This document shows positions 59,853 to 64,000 of a stretch of 64,000 nucleotides of DNA, in pieces. Both the position numbers and the translations under genes were made by a program. Source of the DNA: Przewalskia tangutica. Its lineage: Eukaryota > Streptophyta > Magnoliopsida > Solanales > Solanaceae. The number at the start of each line of letters is the position of its first letter. The stretch's first letter is position 1. The notes beneath the pieces are model-generated. The model worked only from the letters and a program-made list of their open reading frames with translations. It made no database searches and was not told where the DNA came from. The stretch is taken from assembly GCA_029844215.1 (NCBI GenBank), contig CM056725.1, positions 55,093,609 to 55,157,608 of the forward strand, given 5' to 3'.

Positions 59853-61263
59853 CGGAAAAACTTAGGAAAATCTGATCTTTTCTTTTAAAAGGGCATGGGT
59901 GGGTGACAAGTGTCCCCCCCCCATCTGATTTTTGCATGCATTATATTGACCAAGTCTTAAAGACTTGGTCATCTTTCATCTCTCTCTTAGAAAAAGCTCC
60001 TCCTTCTCTCTTAATTATTTCAAGCTCCTCCTTCTCTCTAAAACTCCAAGAGATATTCTAGCCTTAGGAAAAATCTGAAAAAGTAAAAGGCAAGAAGGAA
60101 GCTTGTGGCTAGCTTGTGAAGGTTGTTGTGGTGGTGTTCTTGGAATAGAAGCTAGCAAATTGTTGGATAAATTTGGCTAAAGCTTTAAGGTAATGATTCT
60201 TCCTCTATTATAAGTTTTTAGTGTTGCATGTTAAGAAGAAAGTACTTGTGGGAGTAAATGATGCTATTAGAGTCATTGCATGCAAGAAATGTGGGTTGGG
60301 TATGAAGGATTTGGCTAAAGAGATATTATGAGCATGTTGTAGCCTAAAAACTACTTTAGAATTGTTAAGTGAATTGTTGTACCTTTTGGGGCAGAATTTT
60401 ACACACCCAAGTTTTGGTGTGTAATCCCCTTTGATATGTTTAGATTGTTGAGCCTTAAATGTGGCATTTGGATGTTGAATTCGGCCTTGAGAAATGTGGC
60501 AAAGTATGTAGAAACAAAGGAAATGCTGCCCAATTTTCCATAGAATTAGGGGCTTTGAACTTAGATTATTTCTACATTGAAATTAGAGGTTAATAAACGC
60601 ACTATGGTTATTATAGGTTGACATATTACTTGCGGTAGTTGGACTTAGCAAGTGGATTGACCGAAGAGGTATGTAGAGCTTTCCTATCTCTTGAACATGA
60701 ATAGTTGTATCTATGTAGTACGGTATACGTACAAGATTTGATAATCTTCACTTGTTTTAAAGTATAATGATACTTATTTCATTTCAAAAGTATAAGTCCC
60801 TTGGATTGAGGGAAAATGTATTTGACAAAGGGATAACGCTAATATAATGACTTTATGGGAAGTTGGTTATATTAGTTTTCTTGAAAGGTTCACAAAAAAA
60901 GGTTTACTCTAATTAAAACAAGTACGGGTAAAGGATTTGAAACTAAGAAAGGTGAATTGATTTTTAGGCATTGGTTGCCTAAGGTTTTAAAGGAAATGAA
61001 GTCACTTGATTTAGAAGCCTATTATATTTCTAAAAAGGAAATGTGACTTGTCTTGAAAATAAATCGTAACTTGATACTATGTTGATTAGTATCTTGGAAT
61101 CCTTGAATAAAAAGAGTTTTTCTTAAAAAGTTAGAAGTACATGGTACTTGGGTTGAATTCCCGGATTTTCTATTAAAAGACATGTTAGTGCCTTAGGATA
61201 CTAAAATGAGAGGATATACTAATAATGTTAATAAGAAGTTAGGGGATTTCTTAACTTGCTTAT

Positions 61264-61378
61264 TTTATAATGAGCCGGTAGTGCTTATGTATGATATGAT
61301 AGACCGGTAGCGCTTATGTTGTGATATGATAGGCTGGTAGTGCTTATGTTATGTATGATAGTCGGATGAGCTATGTTA
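61264..61378. repeat. Tandem repeat of about 35 bp, four units, LTR G
   Basis: Units contain CCGGTAGTGCTTATGT and TATGATATGATAG with variants. Confidence 0.75.
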
Positions 61379-61433
61379 TATATTTATATTATTACGGGGT
61401 AAACCCCGGGTTATTATTTATACCATGGATTTG

Positions 61434-61652
61434 CTACCCATGATGCGAGTGCGGCGCTTGCACTCATGCGGATCCGGACCACAGGATCCATGCGGGTGAA
61501 ATAGTCTCATGCGAGTACGGCGATGGTACTCATGCGGGTCCACAGGATCCATGCGGGTGAAATAGTCCCATGCGGGTGAAATAGTCCCATGACGAGGCGG
61601 ATGACCTCATGCGGGTCCACAGGACCCATGCGGGTGAAATAGTCCCAGGAGT
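61434..61652. repeat. CATGCGGGTGAAATAGTC array, LTR G
   Basis: CATGCGGGTGAAATAGTC(C/T) occurs four times, interleaved with TCATGCGGGTCCACAGGA units. LTRs A-F have a related but different GCATGAGGTATTC block at the same relative place. Confidence 0.82.
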
Positions 61653-62275
61653 AGGATTGCTTAATGATACTACGGGCGAGGTACCCTGTTTTGATCGTGA
61701 GCCTCCTATTTTTATGCTATAAGAATTATACTTGTTACTCTCATTGTTAGTAAGACACAGTGCAAGGAAATTGATTTTTATCTATGACTCCAGCTTATTT
61801 TTTACTTAAGATATTACTACAGTATTTTCCAGTTTTACATACTTGGTACGTTGTGTATTGACCCCCTTCCTCGGGGGCTGCGTTCATGCCGCAGGTAAGG
61901 AAAAACAGGTGGTAGATTCTCATTCCTAGGATCTTTTACTCAGGTGTCAGGAGCTCCATTTCTTCGGAAGCTCGACTTTTGGTATGGTTCTCCCAGGTGT
62001 TGTTGATATTTTGTACATTCAGGGGCATGACGGGGCCCTGTCCCGTCATAGTGTTACTCATTCTTAGAGGCCTGTAGTCTTGTCATAACTTGGTTTGTTT
62101 AGGGATGTAGCTGTTCGGATTTATGTACTTTTGGGGTAGCCATTTTGGGCTAGACTATTTATATCATTGTGGTTGTTTATTTTGAGTTTATATTCCGCTG
62201 GTTTTCTCTGATGTTGTGTCACAAGGGTGCCCGGGTCAAGGCACCGATCCACGGATCGGGTCGTCGTGACAAAAG

Positions 62276-62287
62276 TGGTATCAGAGC
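62276..62287 (+). other. Primer-binding site of element G
   Basis: TGGTATCAGAGC, four bases after the LTR, the initiator-Met tRNA match. Confidence 0.92.
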
Positions 62288-62477
62288 AGTTAATCCTCGG
62301 AAAGGGTCTACAGGCCGTATCTAGTAGAGTCTTGATTATCGATGTGTTGTGCACCACATCTATAATCAGGAGGCTGCAGGATATTTAGGATTGGTTTCCA
62401 TTCTTTCACTCTAAGATCGTGCAATAGAGCTGTGTTATAGGTTGAATTTCCTCTGACGTATTTTTCCTGTATCAGTT

Positions 62478-63660
62478 ATGCCTCCACGCAAGGCAACCGC
62501 GGCCAGAAGGGCAAGGCAGTAGAGGGAACCACTAGTAGGGCACCGAGGGTTACCAGGGCACAGGCCCAGTCCTTACCAGATGAGGTGTTTCGGACGGCGA
62601 GTTCTACAACGTCGCAAACCCCAACAGAGTCTGCGGCAAAGACTCATCGAGACCGCGGTACACGAGCCTCGATCCAGCGGCTGAGGCGAGAGGATATGCG
62701 CTACAAGAGATGGCGATTCTTCGCCAGGTCGTGGCAGAACATGAGATAGGCGAGAGACAGCCGATTCGTGTACCGTAGTTCAAAGACAGAGTCGCTAGCT
62801 TGAGGCGAGGACTTTTGAGTTGCAGCACACCAGAGTTTTATGGGTCGAGGCCTGAGGATGATCCTCAGGAGTTTATCCGACAGTTACAGCGGATCATGAG
62901 GGTGATCGGGGCTTCGGAGACCGAGTCGGTGGTACTAGGTTCGCATCGGCTGCGGGACACTACAGTTGACTGGTATGATTCATGGGACGAGTTCTCAGAG
63001 GCGCTACTTGGCCATTTCTTGCCTCCGCAGATGAGGAGGGCTCGGGCCGATAGATTTTTGACACTGAGACAGAGTGGGCGGACGGTCCGGGAATACAACG
63101 TGGAGTTTGACTCATTGGCTCGGTATGTGCCCACTTTGGTAGCAGACATGGAAGACAGGGTGCACCTCTATGTCACAGGACTCGATGATCACTTGGCCGG
63201 GAGTTGCACGGGAGTGGCTCTTCAGCCGGGAATGGATATTGCCCGCATCCAGGCATATGCACTTGGGTGTGAGGAACGCAGGGGCCGACGGATCGACAGA
63301 TATCAGCAGAAGAGGGCCAGGACAGCACGGTCCTCTGGTAGTTTTATGGGTAGACAACCCCAGCAGCAGACCAGATTTTCACCACAGCCGGTCCAGAGCA
63401 CTCCTCCACCATCTTCGGGACGTACAGAGTATTCAGGAGCAGGACAGGGTTCGTGGCTTCGGTTTCGGAGGACCGAGTTCCAGCCAGATGAGGCCACCTA
63501 TGCCCCGGTGTGGTCGATGTGGTGATTGCCATTATGAGGGGTGTCGTGTTCCTCCAGGAGCTTGTTACTCTTGTGGCCAGCAGGGCCATTTGAAGAGAGA
63601 TTGTCCGACCAGAGGCGGCAGAAATGTTATGGCTCGGCCCGATTCGATTCTTTGGGTCTT
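62478..63660 (+). pseudogene. Gag of element G, with capsid domain and intact CCHC motif
   Basis: The start at 62478 gives MPPRKATAARRARQ and a stop; a lost base near 62505 puts the family's VEGTTSRAPRVTRAQAQS in the next frame. Another frame carries ALQEMAILRQVVAEHEIGERQP, an in-frame TAG at 62776 and then the 62800-63525 frame: FYGSRPEDDPQEFIRQLQR, WDEFSEALLGHFLPP, RADRFLTLRQSGRTVREY and FDSLARYVP, the retrotransposon capsid domain absent from A-F. A further shift near 63450 leads to CGRCGDCHYEGC and a complete zinc knuckle CYSCGQQGHLKRDC at 63563-63604. It is the Gag of an autonomous-type element, broken by three shifts and one stop as written. Confidence 0.88.
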
Positions 63661-64000
63661 CATCTTGATGGTTATGCGCCCGAGGCGCGAGGGTGTTCAC
63701 GCCAGCAGGCGCGCCAGGGTTCTAGTTCAGCGGTCCTCGTAACCGCATCTATGCTATGTCGATCGTCGGGACCGTGAGGTGTCACCGATGTCGCCGAGTA
63801 CATTATTGGTTTCTTCGTGATGTATATGCTTTGATAGATCCAGTTCTACCTTGTCCTATATATCTCCTCATATTCTTTGGTAGAATAGGGATAGAGCGAG
63901 TCCATAGAATCCTTTGAGGTGGCTACGCCGTGGGTGCTTGATGGTAGCTGAGCGGGTATATAAGGCTTGCCCAGTGACTATAGATGGTCGTCAGACTCTA
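63661..64000 (+). pseudogene. Aspartic protease start of element G, cut by window edge
   Basis: After a linker, shifting frames give RIYAMS, then VYALIDP at about 63822-63842 followed by remnants of the GSTLSYIS stretch, and later FEVATPWV and CPVTIDGRQT near the end. These follow the order of the pepsin-like protease of plant Ty3/gypsy elements, in which ALIDPGS stands at the active-site loop. It processes the Gag-Pol precursor. The frame is interrupted (G missing after ALIDP, a shift after SYIS). Reverse transcriptase should follow outside the window. Confidence 0.75.

Larger units (their letters stand above)
59599..62271 (+). mobile_element. 5' LTR of element G
   Basis: 2,673 bp from TGTTATACCCCG to CGTCGTGACA, directly followed by a primer-binding site. 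It is shorter than and diverged from the other LTRs, sharing mainly its ends, the CTTTATGGGAAGTTGG block and the last 450 bp. It has a GC-rich palindrome array near the start and two tandem arrays near 61270 and 61440. No clear TATAAATA box is seen; TTATATTGACC at 59941 is a weak candidate. No close partner is in the window, so the 3' LTR must lie beyond it. Confidence 0.9.

Noticed and set aside
59641..59937. 98-codon minus-strand Ala-rich frame
   Set aside because: It is the GC-rich palindromic array read through; it has no other coding sign.
61434..61652. CRISPR-like or microsatellite array in LTR G
   Set aside because: Irregular tandem repeats within an LTR with no unique spacers.
62276..62287. 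tRNA gene
   Set aside because: Only 12 bases complementary to a tRNA 3' end, in primer-binding position; no cloverleaf.
62604..63149. Minus-strand open frames opposite the G gag
   Set aside because: They are shadows of the plus-strand gag, which carries the recognisable capsid and zinc-knuckle motifs.

Overview
The window is pericentromere-like plant DNA made almost entirely of Ty3/gypsy LTR retrotransposons. I find no host gene, tRNA, rRNA or other non-mobile gene. The plant assignment rests on the element type: LTRs bounded by TGTTATACCCCG...GGTCGTGACA, a primer-binding site matching the 3' end of initiator-Met tRNA (TGGTATCAGAGC), a gag of plant gypsy type, an aspartic protease with ALIDP, and an integrase with MAPYEALYGR. 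The host is an angiosperm, probably a eudicot. A Tekay/Del-like chromovirus lineage is my best guess, but no reverse transcriptase is present to confirm it.

The layout is a nested set. Two tandemly fused copies of an old minus-strand element (A) form the outer frame: LTR 2055-4079, internal 4080-6957, LTR 6958-7850 plus 55078-57769, a second truncated internal region 57770-58566, and a third partial LTR 58567-59598. Element B (7851-55077, minus) sits inside the middle A LTR with target duplication GATAT. Element C (12563-50821, minus) sits inside B with GTTAA. Element D (16172-35373, plus) sits inside C with ACTTC. Element E (19217-29082, minus) sits inside the 5' LTR of D with GGCCT/GCCCT. 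Element F (37580-47259, minus) sits inside the 5' leader of C. With nested insertions removed, B-F are each about 9.0-9.9 kb, and each has two LTRs of 3.3-3.7 kb around only 2.1-2.7 kb of internal DNA. On the left (1-2054) lie an older internal fragment, an LTR end and about 280 bp I cannot assign. On the right, a plus-strand element G begins at 59599 (LTR 59599-62271, gag, start of protease) and runs out of the window.

A-F share one defective internal plan: a gag without most of its capsid domain, then about 400-500 bp of non-coding spacer where protease, reverse transcriptase and RNase H should be, then the later part of integrase with its GPY/F module. They look like a non-autonomous family that was moved by an autonomous relative. 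G has the full capsid region, an intact CCHC knuckle and a protease, so it resembles the autonomous type, but its gag frame is also broken.

The sequence also carries a technical signature. Between LTR pairs and other copies, CTG is repeatedly replaced by TCG and CAG by CGA, or the site loses a base, mostly at CWG and CCGG sites. This looks like base-calling error at CHG-methylated cytosines in long reads, so many apparent frameshifts and stops may not be real.
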